Shown here: one piece after another, positions 1 through 10,084 of the stretch
Layout of the letters: each line of letters begins with the position of its first letter
Position numbering within the stretch: position 1 is the first letter of the stretch
DNA from: Amoebophrya sp. A120
Lineage: Eukaryota; Sar; Dinophyceae; Syndiniales; Amoebophryaceae
Assembly: GCA_905178155.1 (NCBI GenBank)
Contig: CAJINV010000018.1
Coordinates: 6,479 to 70,478 of the forward strand
Length of the DNA stretch: 64,000 nucleotides
Direction: 5' to 3'
Position numbers and translations under genes: made by a program
The notes under the pieces: model-generated
The model's input: the letters and a program-made list of their open reading frames with translations, nothing else
Databases searched by the model: none
What the model was told of the DNA's origin: nothing

Positions 1-187
1 CAACCAAGGCAGAAGACCGAACGCATTCGCGAATGCTTCCGAATGGTCTCGATTTCTTCCTTGCAAGACTGCGAAGGCCAAACCAGAGTCGGGCAGCAGC
101 GTCAGAGTGGGTCTTCGCTGTCCAAAAGCTCAACCCTTCCGCGCTGCTGTCGAATATTCGCGACGCCGGAAAAACTGAGAAACCCCC
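1..187. repeat. Partial 215/219-bp satellite unit
   Basis: This matches the 219-bp unit that begins near 2931, including the short insertion after GATTTCTTCC and the GCATTCGCGAATGC palindrome. It is separated from the main array by about 1.25 kb of unrelated GC-rich DNA. The frames open through it because the repeat lacks stops, so I do not call a gene. Confidence 0.9.
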
Positions 188-1440
188 AGGCGGACAAAGG
201 GCGCCGGGCTTTTTCGTTAAAAGGCTGCTGAAAAAGTGCTAAAATTTTTTTTGCCCCAAAGCAACACGGGGAGCACACGCGACAGCCGGGAAAAGGGGAA
301 GGCGACCGCCTTGCCCCGGGCCCGAAGGCAGGCGAGGCGGAAGAAGGGGGCGACAACAGGCGCCCTCTGAGAAAAACCCCGGCCAAGCCTACTTGCGCGC
401 CGGCCCCCTGGCGGGCCCCGCAAGCGCGCTGGCCGGCGGAAGGGCGACGGCTTGGGGCGGGAGAAAACGAAACATCTCCCCGACGGCGGATGTGCGCGCC
501 ACCCATTCGCGCCCCGAATGACCAGTCAGACTTGAGCAATGGTTCTCCCCATAGAACCTTCCCGAACGCCCGACCCTGCGAACGCCCCCCAAAGCCAATG
601 ACTCCCCCCGTTTCACAAGATGCTGGGGGGGCGGCGGGTCTGCTAAAAAAATGCTAAAAGTCTGCTAATTCAGTGCTAATCCCATTGCTCAATCCCCTGA
701 AACCACATCCCGCCGCGCAAGTTTTGGTCTGCTGCAGTGTGTGCTAAAGTGTCTGCTAAAAAATTGCTAGCTCTGTGCTAAAATGCAAAAACCCACAAAA
801 CGTTCCCGCTTTGGGGGGTCAGGCATTTTAGCATCAGAATTAGCAATGCACTTAGCAGGCGAAATTGCGATTTTAGCAGTGCCCAAAAATGTCCACTCCG
901 GAGTCAACTCCGGCCCAAACTCCGGCCCCTGCCGGAGGACCGGATGCCCTCTCCCAAAACCAGAAAAGAGCCCAACCGAAAATAAAAAAGCAAGACCGCC
1001 TCCCAGCACGAAATCTCCAACCACCGAAGTCGGCCATTGGAGATTTCTTCTCGGAGCTGCGTATCTTGCTACTTTTCTATGGCCCTGCGCAAGTGCCCCT
1101 GGCGGAGGACGAAGGCGTGGCGGGCGCGGCAGGGCCTCCCACCAAGGGCTTTCGCACCCTGGCTATGTTCCCCGCCGCGCCCGCAACTAGAAGCTCAAGA
1201 ATGGGAAACCGCCGAGAGCAGAAAAAGGAACACCGGTCGGGCCCGGGGGGCAGGCCCTAGGAACTTCAGGCGCGTGGCGGAAGCCCTGAAAAGCCTGTGG
1301 GGGGGACAGAGAAAAAGCACGGAACCCGTTGAGGCCGCTAGCAGACCAACACCCGGGGGCCGGTCTTTTGATTTTAGCAATTCTCTAGCCCATTTTAAGC
1401 GGGAAAATCCGGCGGCATGTGTCCGCCTGAAAACCCAAAG
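188..1440. other. GC-rich spacer inside the satellite
   Basis: About 1.25 kb of G/C-rich DNA with homopolymer runs and no coding region I trust. Open frames exist on both strands, but they have the composition expected of stop-poor GC-rich DNA and no family features. It holds the TGCTAA/TTAGCA cluster listed separately. It could be an element inserted into the satellite, since satellite sequence lies on both sides. Confidence 0.5.
641..878. repeat. Opposed TGCTAA / TTAGCA cluster
   Basis: TGCTAA occurs at 641, 652, 663, 674, 742, 754 and 777, followed by its complement TTAGCA at 828, 840, 852 and 873. The first four copies and the last four are spaced by 11-12 or about 21 bases, close to one or two helical turns. 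The two arms face each other around about 45 bases. Isolated copies also lie near 235 and 1374. Confidence 0.7.
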
Positions 1441-3553
1441 CATTCGGAGCGGCCTCCGAATGGTCGCGGTCAACCAAGGCAAAGACCGAACGCATTCGCG
1501 AATGCTTCCGAATGGTCTCGATTTCTTGAAAGACTGCGGAGGCCAAACCAGAGTCGGGCAGCAACGTCAGAGTGGGTCTTCGCTGTCCAAAAGCTCACGA
1601 ATATTCGCGACGCCGGAAAATAAAACCGAGAAACCCAAAGCATTCGGAGCTGCCTCCGAATGGTCGTGGTCAACCAAGGCAGAAGACCGAAAGCGTTCGC
1701 GAATGCTTCCGAATGGTCTCGATTTCTTGAAAGACTGCGGAGGCCAAACCAGAGTCGGGCAGCAGCGTCAGAGTGGGTCTTCGCTGTCCAAAAGCTCAAC
1801 CGTTCCGCGCTGCTGTCGAATATTCGCGATGCCGGAAAAACTGAGAAACCCAAAGCATTCGGAGCTACCTCCGAATGGTCGTGGTCAACCAAGGCAGAAG
1901 ACCGAATGCATTCGCGAATGCTTCCGAATGGTCTCGATTTCTTGAAAGACTGCGGAGGCCAAACCAGAGGCGGGCAGCAGCGTCAGAGTGGGTCTTCGCT
2001 GTCCAAAAGCTCAACCGTTCCGCGCTACTGTCGAATATTCGCGATGCCGGAAAAACTGAGAAACCCAAAGCATTCGGAGCTACCTCCGAATGGTCGTGGT
2101 CAACCAAGGCAGAAGACCGAATGCATTCGCGAATGCTTCCGAATGGTCTCGATTTCTTGAAAGACTGCGGAGGCCAAACCAGAGGCGGGCAGCAGCGTCA
2201 GAGTGGGTCCTCGCTGTCCAAAAGCTCAACCGTTCCGCGCTACTGTCGAATATTCGCGATGCCGGAAAAACTGAGAAACCCAAAGCATTCGGAGCTACCT
2301 CCGAATGGTCGTGGTCAACCAAGGCAGAAGACCGAATGCATTCGCGAATGCTTCCGAATGGTCTCGATTTCTTGAAAGACTGCGGAGGCCAAACCAGAGG
2401 CGGGCAGCAGCGTCAGAGTGGGTCCTCGCTGTCCAAAAGCTCAACCGTTCCGCGCTACTGTCGAATATTCGCGATGCCGGAAAAACTGAGAAACCCAAAG
2501 CATTCGGAGCTACCTCCGAATGGTCGTGGTCAACCAAGGCAGAAGACCGAATGCATTCGCGAATGCTTCCGAATGGTCTCGATTTCTTGAAAGACTGCGG
2601 AGGCCAAACCAGAGGCGGGCAGCAGCGTCAGAGTGGGTCTTCGCTGTCCAAAAGCTCAACCGTTCCGCGCTACTGTCGAATATTCGCGATGCCGGAAAAA
2701 CTGAGAAACCCAAAGCATTCGGAGCTACCTCCGAATGGTCGTGGTCAACCAAGGCAGAAGACCGAATGCATTCGCGAATGCTTCCGAATGGTCTCGATTT
2801 CTTGAAAGACTGCGGAGGCCAAACCAGAGGCGGGCAGCAGCGTCAGAGTGGGTCTTCGCTGTCCAAAAGCTCAACCGTTCCGCGCTACTGTCGAATATTC
2901 GCGATGCCGGAAAAACTGAGAAACCCAAAGCATTCGGAGCTACCTCCGAATGGTCGCGGTCAACCAAGGCAGAAGACCGAACGCATTCGCGAATGCTTCC
3001 GAATGGTCTCGATTTCTTCCTTGCAAGACTGCGAAGGCCAAACCAGAGTCGGGCAGCAGCGTCAGAGTGGGTCTTCGCTGTCCAAAAGCTCAACCCTTCC
3101 GCGCTGCTGTCGAATATTCGCGAGGCCGGAAAAACTGAGAAACCCAAAGCGTTCGGAGCTACCTCCGAATGGTCGCGGTCAACCAAGGCAGAAGACCGAA
3201 CGCATTCGCGAATGCTTCCGAATGGTCTCGATTTCTTGAAAGACTGCGGAGGCCAAACCAGAGTCGGGCAGCAGCGTCAGAGTGGGTCCGCGCTGTCCAA
3301 AAGCTCAACCTTTCCGCGCGGCTGTCGAATCTTCGCGATGCTGGAAAACCTGAGAAACCCAAAGCAATCGGAGCTGCCTCCGAATGGTCGCTCGCGGCCA
3401 ACCAAGGCAGAAGACCGAATGCATTCGCGAATGCTTCCGAATGGTCTCGGTTTCTTGAAAGACTGCGGAGGCCAAACCAGAGTCGGGCAGCAGCGTCAGA
3501 GTGGGTCCTCGCTGTCCAAACGCTCAGCCTTTCCGCGCGGCTGTAGAAATATA
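1441..3553. repeat. Tandem 215-bp satellite array, ten units
   Basis: Units begin at CATTCGGAG (or a close variant) at 1441, 1641, 1856, 2071, 2286, 2501, 2716, 2931, 3150 and 3365. Spacing is 200, then six times 215, then 219 and 215. The middle units are almost identical, which suggests recent homogenisation. Each unit contains CATTCGGAG-CTAC-CTCCGAATG, the perfect palindrome GCATTCGCGAATGC, and TCGAATATTCGCGA. Long open frames on both strands are by-products of a repeat lacking stops. Confidence 0.95.
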
Positions 3554-3964
3554 TTTTTCTGAAGGGCTTATTATTGAAAACTCTCACAGGGAATACATCA
3601 AATAAAGCTCCTGTAGCTGTACTTGCGAGCTGTAAGCTTTTATCTCGCCGACCACTAGTACGAAGAAGTAGTTCCCCGTGAAAACACGCCTGTGAAAAGA
3701 GAGGACGAGCAAAGCTTGTGCTACTCCTACCCACTACCGCTTTCTTTCTTTCTTTCTTGTCGTGCCTGGGCATGGCGTCAAATGTTCAAGGCCCTATAAT
3801 ACTCCATCCCACTACCGCTAGCGCGGCGTGCTCTAATCTAAAACGATTCAGTATTGCATTTAGCTGACCAAAGCGCCTTATCAAGAACTGGCCGTAATGT
3901 GCTCTTTCCAGGAATGATCCACATGATTGTACTGATAATTTGTTTTTGCGTTTTCTTCTCTCGT

Positions 3965-4120
3965 CGACTTTCTGATGATCCTCTCTTCACCTTGCTGGTG
4001 AGGATCATCGCTATGTCTTCATTCTGGAACCTAATTCAACTCACTCTATCAGAACCTAATTTCTTCCACAGACGATCCGAAGACGAAGTCGTTGTAGATC
4101 ACAATATTTCTGCGATAGTG
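3965..4120. repeat. Dispersed repeat delta with hairpin
   Basis: About 155 bp shared with 14158-14300 and, more weakly, with about 16860-16965 and 62500-62600. It contains GATGATCCTC and, 16 bases later, GAGGATCATC, a ten-base stem. In the 14-kb copy the left arm has decayed. Confidence 0.75.
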
Positions 4121-4269
4121 CTGTTTGGCTAAGGCTAACTAACCCAGGTCGCAAACAACGAAAAAACCTGGTGCTCAGGCAACATTCGTAGTTGTACGAT
4201 TTTCAACGGCTCCCCTCCATCGAAAAAGCCAGCACTTTCTTCATGTCGTGGTGATCGCAATTAAGTACT

Positions 4270-4440
4270 ACTTGGTCGACACAGGGAAGACCCCGGTGGA
4301 TCTTGCACACTGCGTTCGTGTTTTGAAATGAGACTCTCCAACGGTAGGTCGACGCGTCGGTCCGAGCGCGTCTATACGAGCGCACTCGCTTTCAGATCCA
4401 GCTTTTTAAAAAACGTGCCTTCTTTGTTTTTTTGGAACAG
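4270..4440. repeat. Dispersed repeat alpha
   Basis: Begins TTGGTCGACACAGGG and runs through a CGAGCGCACTCGCT segment. Related copies lie at 14335-14520, 17095-17285, 46260-46400 and 62728-62890. Most copies lie downstream of family V genes, so it is probably duplicated together with them. Confidence 0.75.
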
Positions 4441-4519
4441 ACCGTCTCAAGCAGGAGGCGGCATGATGCGTTTATGATGTGGTCTCTGGTTTTTTTGCTT
4501 CAAAAGAATGAAAACCACG

Positions 4520-4570
4520 TCGACAGTCGACGCTCGCTTTCCATATTTCATTTATCATTCCCGACCAAAA
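4520..4570. repeat. Conserved GTCGACAGTCGAC motif block
   Basis: A 45-50 bp block with GTCGACAGTCGAC followed by CATATTTCATT. It recurs at 11081-11135, 17341-17393 and 62965-63010. Three of the four copies lie about 300 bp past the stop of a family V gene and one about 600 bp past a family L gene. The short palindromic core stays constant while the flanks drift. Confidence 0.65.
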
Positions 4571-4654
4571 AAAGCTACTGTGATTGGCGCTACAAATTCG
4601 CAGCCAGATTTGCTTTCGCACCCAAGAATGAGCGCGGCTTCACAAAACTTTCAG

Positions 4655-4730
4655 TGTTCACATACCAGTCTTGGAAGCGTCGTCGCCAGCCAACGCGTGC
4701 TCCCAAAAGTGTAAAGTGTTAAGAGAATAT
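4655..4730. repeat. Dispersed repeat gamma (partial)
   Basis: Contains GGAAGCGTCGTC(G)CCAGCCAACG followed by a CCCAAAAGTGTAAAG tail. Related copies are at 14745-14830, 23015-23170, 30615-30790 and 46475-46640. The longer copies start with TTTCGGCCGACAAA. Confidence 0.7.
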
Positions 4731-4826
4731 TTTTCCTCCGGAAAAGTTTCTGAGAAGCCTTTCGTTAGCCTAGTGCTTCTTTAAGTACGTATACAACATC
4801 TTGGGTGAGCAGCTTCTGGTTTTGGA

Positions 4827-6405
4827 CTACGCCGGCGCTTCACTACCGAAATAGGGCTGCGCTACAACTTTTTCTTGAAATGCGATTTCATCCGCCCGTA
4901 GTGATGCGGCACTTTCTGGCGAGAGCATTTCCATGTCCAAAATTTCCTGCGGAGAAAAGCCGGTCTCGATCACGAAGCGAAAAAAACTGAGTCCGGCATC
5001 GGTGTCCCAATCGTAGGTGTCATAATCGCAGGGCTCTACGATGCGGTAAAAACGGCGGGTTTCTTGCAACTCGGCGCGCAGTTGCGTCTGTGCATCCTCA
5101 TCGTCGTACGGCTTACCCGCCTCTGCAGCGGCCATGGAACGTCGAAAAACCCAGACCTTGAGCGGACGGTCTGTCAGGAGATTCCGGAAACCTTGCATCT
5201 GGGGATCGCGTCCTTTGTACTCGTACTCGCGACAGTCGAGGAATTCCAGCATTTGGCCGAATTTTGCCACCACCTGCAGTCCCTGGAAAACACCAATGTG
5301 GTCGGGATTTGATGTGCGGAGTTGGGGCCCGGGAACGCCGCGTTTCATCGCATGCAGCATGGCGCCATTCCAATGAAGATTCGAGTGGAGAAGATCCAGC
5401 AAAACAGGCGGAACGCGATTTTCACTATCCGCTCCCGTGATGATGAAACTGAACTTGTAGTTGGTAACTGGTGCGACAATGTAGCCGGACCGACCGGCCG
5501 CAATTACATTATCGCAGAGGCGGACCTCATCTTGCGTCCGCTTGCTAATTCCCATCCCGAATTCCAGCCGAAAAACATCCTCTGGCGTTTCTTTTTCTTC
5601 TAAAGCGACTGCTTGTGCCTCACCATCCATGGTGATTTCATCACCTTCGAGCGAAAGAGGCATGCCCAGAAGCAACTGCGGCGAAGAGCCTGAAATGCGG
5701 TTGCCACTGCTGTCCACAAGTCCCTTGTGCCAGAACTGCAAACACATGTACGGGTCAGCTGATGGCGTTCCGTCGGGGAGCTGCAAGTGCGTGTGCACCA
5801 TCCTGACCTGATTGATTGCACACTGCGACGTGCTGCCCTGGCTCTTGCCGCGGTTCATAGAAAAACAGCGGTTCCGCAGCCGATCACACAAAGTCTCGTC
5901 ACTGATATCAATGTTGGTTTCCGGACAATAGGCACGTAGGCAACACCAGGACTTCCCACCGTCGTCCGGCAGCGGTTCGCAGACCAAGCGCACGTCCACT
6001 GTGCCCGCTGTCGTGGATGGATCATTCGACTGTAGTCTCAATTGTGCATCAAATCAGGCAAATAATGCACTGCAATGGTTCATCTTGTTGGGTCTCTGAA
6101 GGTGTAAACAGCAAAAGGCTTTATCTTCATGAATGAGAAACAGTTGAAAAGTTAAAGCAAATACACGAGCCTCCTTCTTGCAGTCCCGCGGCAGCCACAC
6201 CTCTGCCAAGAAAATTTTGAGTTCGGGAATTCGGACCAGCTCCCGCGCCGACAATTTTCCGTAAAGCAGGCAACCTGCAGCGCATGTTTCCCAGTCCTTC
6301 CTTCATCGTGACACCAGTGGGTAGTCCGACGGCAGGCTGCGCGGCGCGGCAGAGAGTGACTGAAAAACAGGCGTATTTGATGACAAATGTCCAGGCATTC
6401 ACCAT
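4827..6405 (-). CDS. Family V protein, copy 1 (unknown function)
   Basis: Two exons: 6405-6167 and 6036-4827, joined by a 130-bp GT-AG intron in phase 2, give about 482 residues. Exon 1 starts ATG-GTG in a CCATGG context and has a hydrophobic N-terminus that could be a signal peptide. Its later part (MRCRLPALR) is conserved in copies 2 and 3. Exon 2 has the family landmarks LVCE, LRAYCPETxxDIS, LCDRLRNRxF, TDRPLKVWVFRR, FYRIVE and ETGFSPQEIL, with conserved cysteines. I do not recognise the family. The final roughly 190 residues are nearly identical to copy 2, unlike the region just before them. Confidence 0.8.
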
Positions 6406-7999
6406 GGTATACTAGATTCTAGTTGGCCATCGCCAAAGTGTAGTGTTGTGGTATCCATATAAAAGAAAGAAACACGAGGTCGCTACTTTTAAAATCCACT
6501 ATGCTACTGATCTAAGACAGAGCTTGTCCTTTTTCAAGATTAGCCTGAGTTCTCGGTCGACTCGATTGCTTATTCACAAAAAAACTAGCTCGGAAATGTG
6601 AGTCGAGCGATTTGAAATGTTTTTTTTTCCTTTAGAGACCTGGAATTCTTGCGCACATCACGCTTTAACACGCCTTTTAATATGAGAAAACAACTCCGTC
6701 TGACAAACAGTTCATCTTTGGACCATGAATCGCTATTATGCTGCCTAGCCGCAGTGACGCAGTCCAGTTTTTCAGCGGAACTAGAGCTCTACTGGATTTC
6801 GGGATTACAGTTTCGGCTTTGCAGCTACTAAAAGAACAATTTCCAGACTAACGCTCTATTGCTCGGATATCTTGTTAGAGATAGCTGATAAATCATGCTG
6901 CGAAGGATCGATTTGGAGCTCCAGGTGTATTTCCATCAGCGGAACCAAGCGAGGTTTTCGCCCGTCGCTCAGTTGCATTTTTCAATTCAAAACCAAGGTA
7001 GCTGATACCACAATAAATGGAGCATGTGCACTGCGACCGGCTGTTCGACGTAAACAGAGGCTGCATTTTCCGCCGCTCACTAAATGGCAACTGCGATCCG
7101 CTCTATAAATGATATCCTGGCCTGCTATGATACACCAAATTGCAATTCTTAATCCCCGTTGCCTCTCTAAAAAGCTCGAAGAGCGCATCCATACTGCGCA
7201 TGGCCAATACTGACGCGACAATTCCATCAAAGGCTGCTACGTGCAATCTTGGTCCGTCTCGGCCCCTAAATGGTGCTTCTCTAACCTTGTACAAGGAGCC
7301 GCAACTTGCAGCCACCATGGAGGCCATAGTTTTCCGACAACTTCTGTGGAGTTCTTTGGATTTGGTATGTCGAAGAATATTTATCTGGCCTTAGATTTCC
7401 ACTTCGCTCTGAATTTCTATATCCTGATTGCTGACCATCAACGAAATAGACGGCCAAAACGCAAAAAACTACGTAGTGCGAGTTTTTGAAGTTTCTACGT
7501 GGGCACAGGGGCCCTTCCACAAAAGCGGCGATTTTCCACAATTGCTACATTGAAAAAAAAAAGTTCTTGTGCAAAAACAGTCGCGGATAAGGTCTCAGAC
7601 GCGCTTTTATTTGATGAAGCCACGTATTTATAATTTACTACTAAAAGAGATGTGACTAAAGGCCACAGATGCGTATTTTCAATACATAAATAGAATTATC
7701 CATAGCTTCTTGAAGAACTTTTCGTTCTTGGAAGGAAAACAAGAATCGACATAGTGCACTTACATCCATCAATTCTCAAGTGAGCTCGACAGCCCATGGG
7801 ACAGAGCGGCGCCATCTCGTCTCGCAGAAAAATATTTTCGCACTACGTGCACGACATGAGTAAGCGCGTGACGAAACGGCTCGCGCGGTATCTTCGGGCT
7901 AAGTATCTGGCCAGACAGGCCCTCTTGCGTCATTTCTAAAACAACTCTTTGAAAAGATCGGCTTCAACTATCGGCGGCGCGAATTATCTAGAACCGCGC
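6406..7999. other. Intergenic, no gene seen
   Basis: About 1.6 kb of roughly balanced composition with only short, unsupported open frames on both strands. It matches none of the gene families in the window and shows no clear repeat. It contains A-runs near 7550 but nothing I can interpret. Confidence 0.5.
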
Positions 8000-9211
8000 T
8001 CAGCTAGCCGGGTTGCGAAATTGTGGGAACCGCAGGCGGGCGATGCGCTCCTCGTCCGTCATTCTGCCCCCGCCCATGTAGTTGGGGTTTGCTTGGATGG
8101 CGTGGCGGTCCACGTGGGTTCGGCGCTGCAACACTCCTTGAAACCGCGCGTACGCACGTCTGCCGCCCCAAGCCTTCATGGTTGGAGTTCCTACAAACTT
8201 CTTTTTAGATTTCTGGTCCTGTATGTACTTGGGGACCGGATCCGGGTTGCCAGGATGGTTGGCGCGCAGCAAGTGCTGCACGGCGCCTTGATCATACGGA
8301 TTTGTCAATCCGAAGTTGTTCTCGAGCTGCTGCCTCTCGGCGTCTCGCGCTGCACGTCCCGGCTTCACGTACGACACGACCTCCCGCCGGTCTGTAGTGT
8401 CTTGTCCCTGGTCGTTTGTGTTTGCAGCTTCCAAAATCATTCGTCCCATATGCCTCTGCGTTGCGACCTTGCGGTCGAACTCTGACACCGTCGGATCGTT
8501 TTCGTCATTCGGTTTTGGAAGCAGCGTGTCCAAACCATCTGGCGTTGTTGCCATATTAGCGGGACGCACGCTGACGCACGTCGGGTGCTGGTAGACGCCG
8601 TGCGTCTTCGACTTCGGGTGATCTTCGCTGGGAGCGTCTCGGTTTTTCTTCACAACCATATGACTGTACGGCTGCTGCAGCAGTGCCTCCGCAGCTGCTG
8701 CGTCATCGGCAGTCTCGACTTGGGTACTGTCGACCATGTGAGGCGGAAACCTGCTGTAGCCAGCGTTTGCCATATCCTGCTCACTTGGGGGGAGCGGCTG
8801 GACAGAAGCACCTTGAAAGATGAGTGCGTTCTCGTTCTTGTCGTCAATGACATTGATGTCACCGAGCGTGTTGATCATGGCCTCTGCATTGCGGTTTGCG
8901 CCATCCACAAACTCGGAACTGATCGTATTTCCCCCCCGGTTTACCGGCCACAGTGCTGTGATATCGGGGGCCTGATATTTGTTGCGGTTGTCTTGGCTGA
9001 TTAGGTAAGCTTCCCGTGGCACCGCTGGTACGAGGTGAATATTTTCTCCGTTTGTATGGTCAAACGTCTTTTCGGACCACGAAAGCTCGTAAGACCCGTC
9101 ATCTTTCACTCGGAAGTCTTGTATTTCTCGCCGATCAAGTTGATTCTTATACCCTGTCACCGTCTTCATCGTGTTGAGCGTCTGCTTGCGAAGTTCTGGC
9201 TGCGTTCGCAT
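8000..9211 (-). CDS. Unknown 403-residue protein
   Basis: Single open frame from an ATG at 9211 to a TGA at 8000, with no interruption and no introner. The protein is hydrophilic and rich in Asn, Asp, Gln and Arg, with no membrane segment or signal peptide visible. It has a region with PREAYLISQDNRNKYQAPD, an acidic/Ala stretch (ETADDAAAAEALLQQ), and a basic C-terminal third (KSKKKFVGTP, GGRRAYARFQ, RMTDEERIARL). I recognise no domain. The even codon use over 1.2 kb and the start near the frame limit make it a good single-exon gene candidate. Confidence 0.75.
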   Translation of the reverse strand: MRTQPELRKQTLNTMKTVTGYKNQLDRREIQDFRVKDDGSYELSWSEKTFDHTNGENIHLVPAVPREAYLISQDNRNKYQAPDITALWPVNRGGNTISSEFVDGANRNAEAMINTLGDINVIDDKNENALIFQGASVQPLPPSEQDMANAGYSRFPPHMVDSTQVETADDAAAAEALLQQPYSHMVVKKNRDAPSEDHPKSKTHGVYQHPTCVSVRPANMATTPDGLDTLLPKPNDENDPTVSEFDRKVATQRHMGRMILEAANTNDQGQDTTDRREVVSYVKPGRAARDAERQQLENNFGLTNPYDQGAVQHLLRANHPGNPDPVPKYIQDQKSKKKFVGTPTMKAWGGRRAYARFQGVLQRRTHVDRHAIQANPNYMGGGRMTDEERIARLRFPQFRNPAS

Positions 9212-9644
9212 GATTTCCTTATAGCAGAGTAAAAACGTTCAAGCATTACAGCAACCCTGTCTGATCCGGCTATAGGCCGCAGGGGGCGACAACCACAAGT
9301 CCAAGTCGAATGAAAAAACCTTCATGCACATTCCTCCCAAATTGGAAAATGTAAAGCGCAATAGTTCTCGACTGGGTTATCTCGAAGTTTATGACTCTCA
9401 TCATGTGCGATATGTTTTAAGGCGATCCTCTTCTGCTTGGACTCGTGCTTCAGCGTCTGGATCAGGTTCGCGATCAACGTCCCACTCATGCGTCGGCATG
9501 TAGTCGATCCGCGGTAGAACTATGGAGGTTGGACAAGCTTGTCTGGGCGCAAGTGGTAACTCAAAGCATGATCATGCAGACAATAGTCCTTCGCGCAGCG
9601 AGAGTACTGCTACGGCGAAGAAAAAATGAAAAGTCTACTTTTAC
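9212..9644. other. Short gap, nothing supported
   Basis: Between the exon ending at 9645 and the start of the 403-residue gene. Minus-strand exon continuation is possible but no frame is convincing. Confidence 0.4.
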
Positions 9645-10084
9645 CGATCGTTTCCAACTTATATTACGGACCCACAGAACAAAGGGGCCAGTCTCACTTC
9701 GCATGCAAACAATTTTTGCCATCTCCCTACGCCCACAAGAAGATCTTGTCATAAGATTGCTAAGATCGATGTTCCCGTCCGCGTCCAGCGTCCCGCCAAC
9801 CTCTAGAACGGAAAGCGTCCGTGCCTGTCTTACGATAGGCAGATCATTATCTTCGTAATCATCCGCATCGCTACCTGCGGGGGATGCGCTTGGACCACTG
9901 TGATGCGTTCCACTGCTGCCAGCGGACGGGGGTCCTGCGGTAGATGAAGAGGATGCGCTTGGACCTGTGTGTGGCACTCTTTTGCTGCTAGCGGGCAAGG
10001 GCGTTGCGGTGGAAGAAGAGGATGCTTCTGCTCTCGGAAAAGTAGATAATCCCAATGGGTCGCCATTTCCTTCGTTGTTTGTTC
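9645..10084 (-). CDS. Candidate internal exon, Ser/Thr/Pro-rich protein
   Basis: Open on the minus strand between an acceptor-like TTCATAG at 10085, preceded by a TTAAC branch-like site, and a donor-like GTAAAAG at 9644. The peptide starts NNEGNGDPLG, has a long Ser/Pro/Thr/Gly-rich stretch with two related segments (TGPSASSSSTA and SGPSASPAGSD), and then an ordered part (LSVLEVGGTLDADGNIDLSNL). The low-complexity bias is like the larger genes further right. Start and end exons were not found, so gene limits are unknown. It could also be non-coding DNA of biased composition. Confidence 0.4.

Larger units (their letters stand above)
3554..4826. other. Intergenic region with dispersed repeats
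   Basis: No gene seen. The segment follows the 3' end of the first family V gene and is made of pieces shared with 13.8-14.9, 16.4-17.5 and 62.2-63.2 kb. It has a TTTC microsatellite near 3741-3758. Short plus-strand open frames here are inside repeats and share no protein conservation that I can see. Confidence 0.6.

Noticed and set aside
188-1440. GC-rich open frames of 60-300 codons
   Set aside because: No conserved partner in the window and composition alone explains the lack of stops.
1441-3553. Regularly spaced repeats as a CRISPR array
   Set aside because: Whole 215-bp units are near identical with no unique spacers, and the setting is eukaryotic.
1037-3562. Long open frames on both strands across the satellite
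   Set aside because: They repeat with the 215-bp unit and exist only because the unit lacks stops; no start, composition or conservation argues for protein.
6406-7999. Small plus-strand genes upstream of family V copy 1
   Set aside because: Short frames without conservation, start context or neighbours to support them.
8000-9211. Assigning a named function to the 403-residue protein
   Set aside because: Only composition and a few charged motifs are visible; no domain signature was recognisable.
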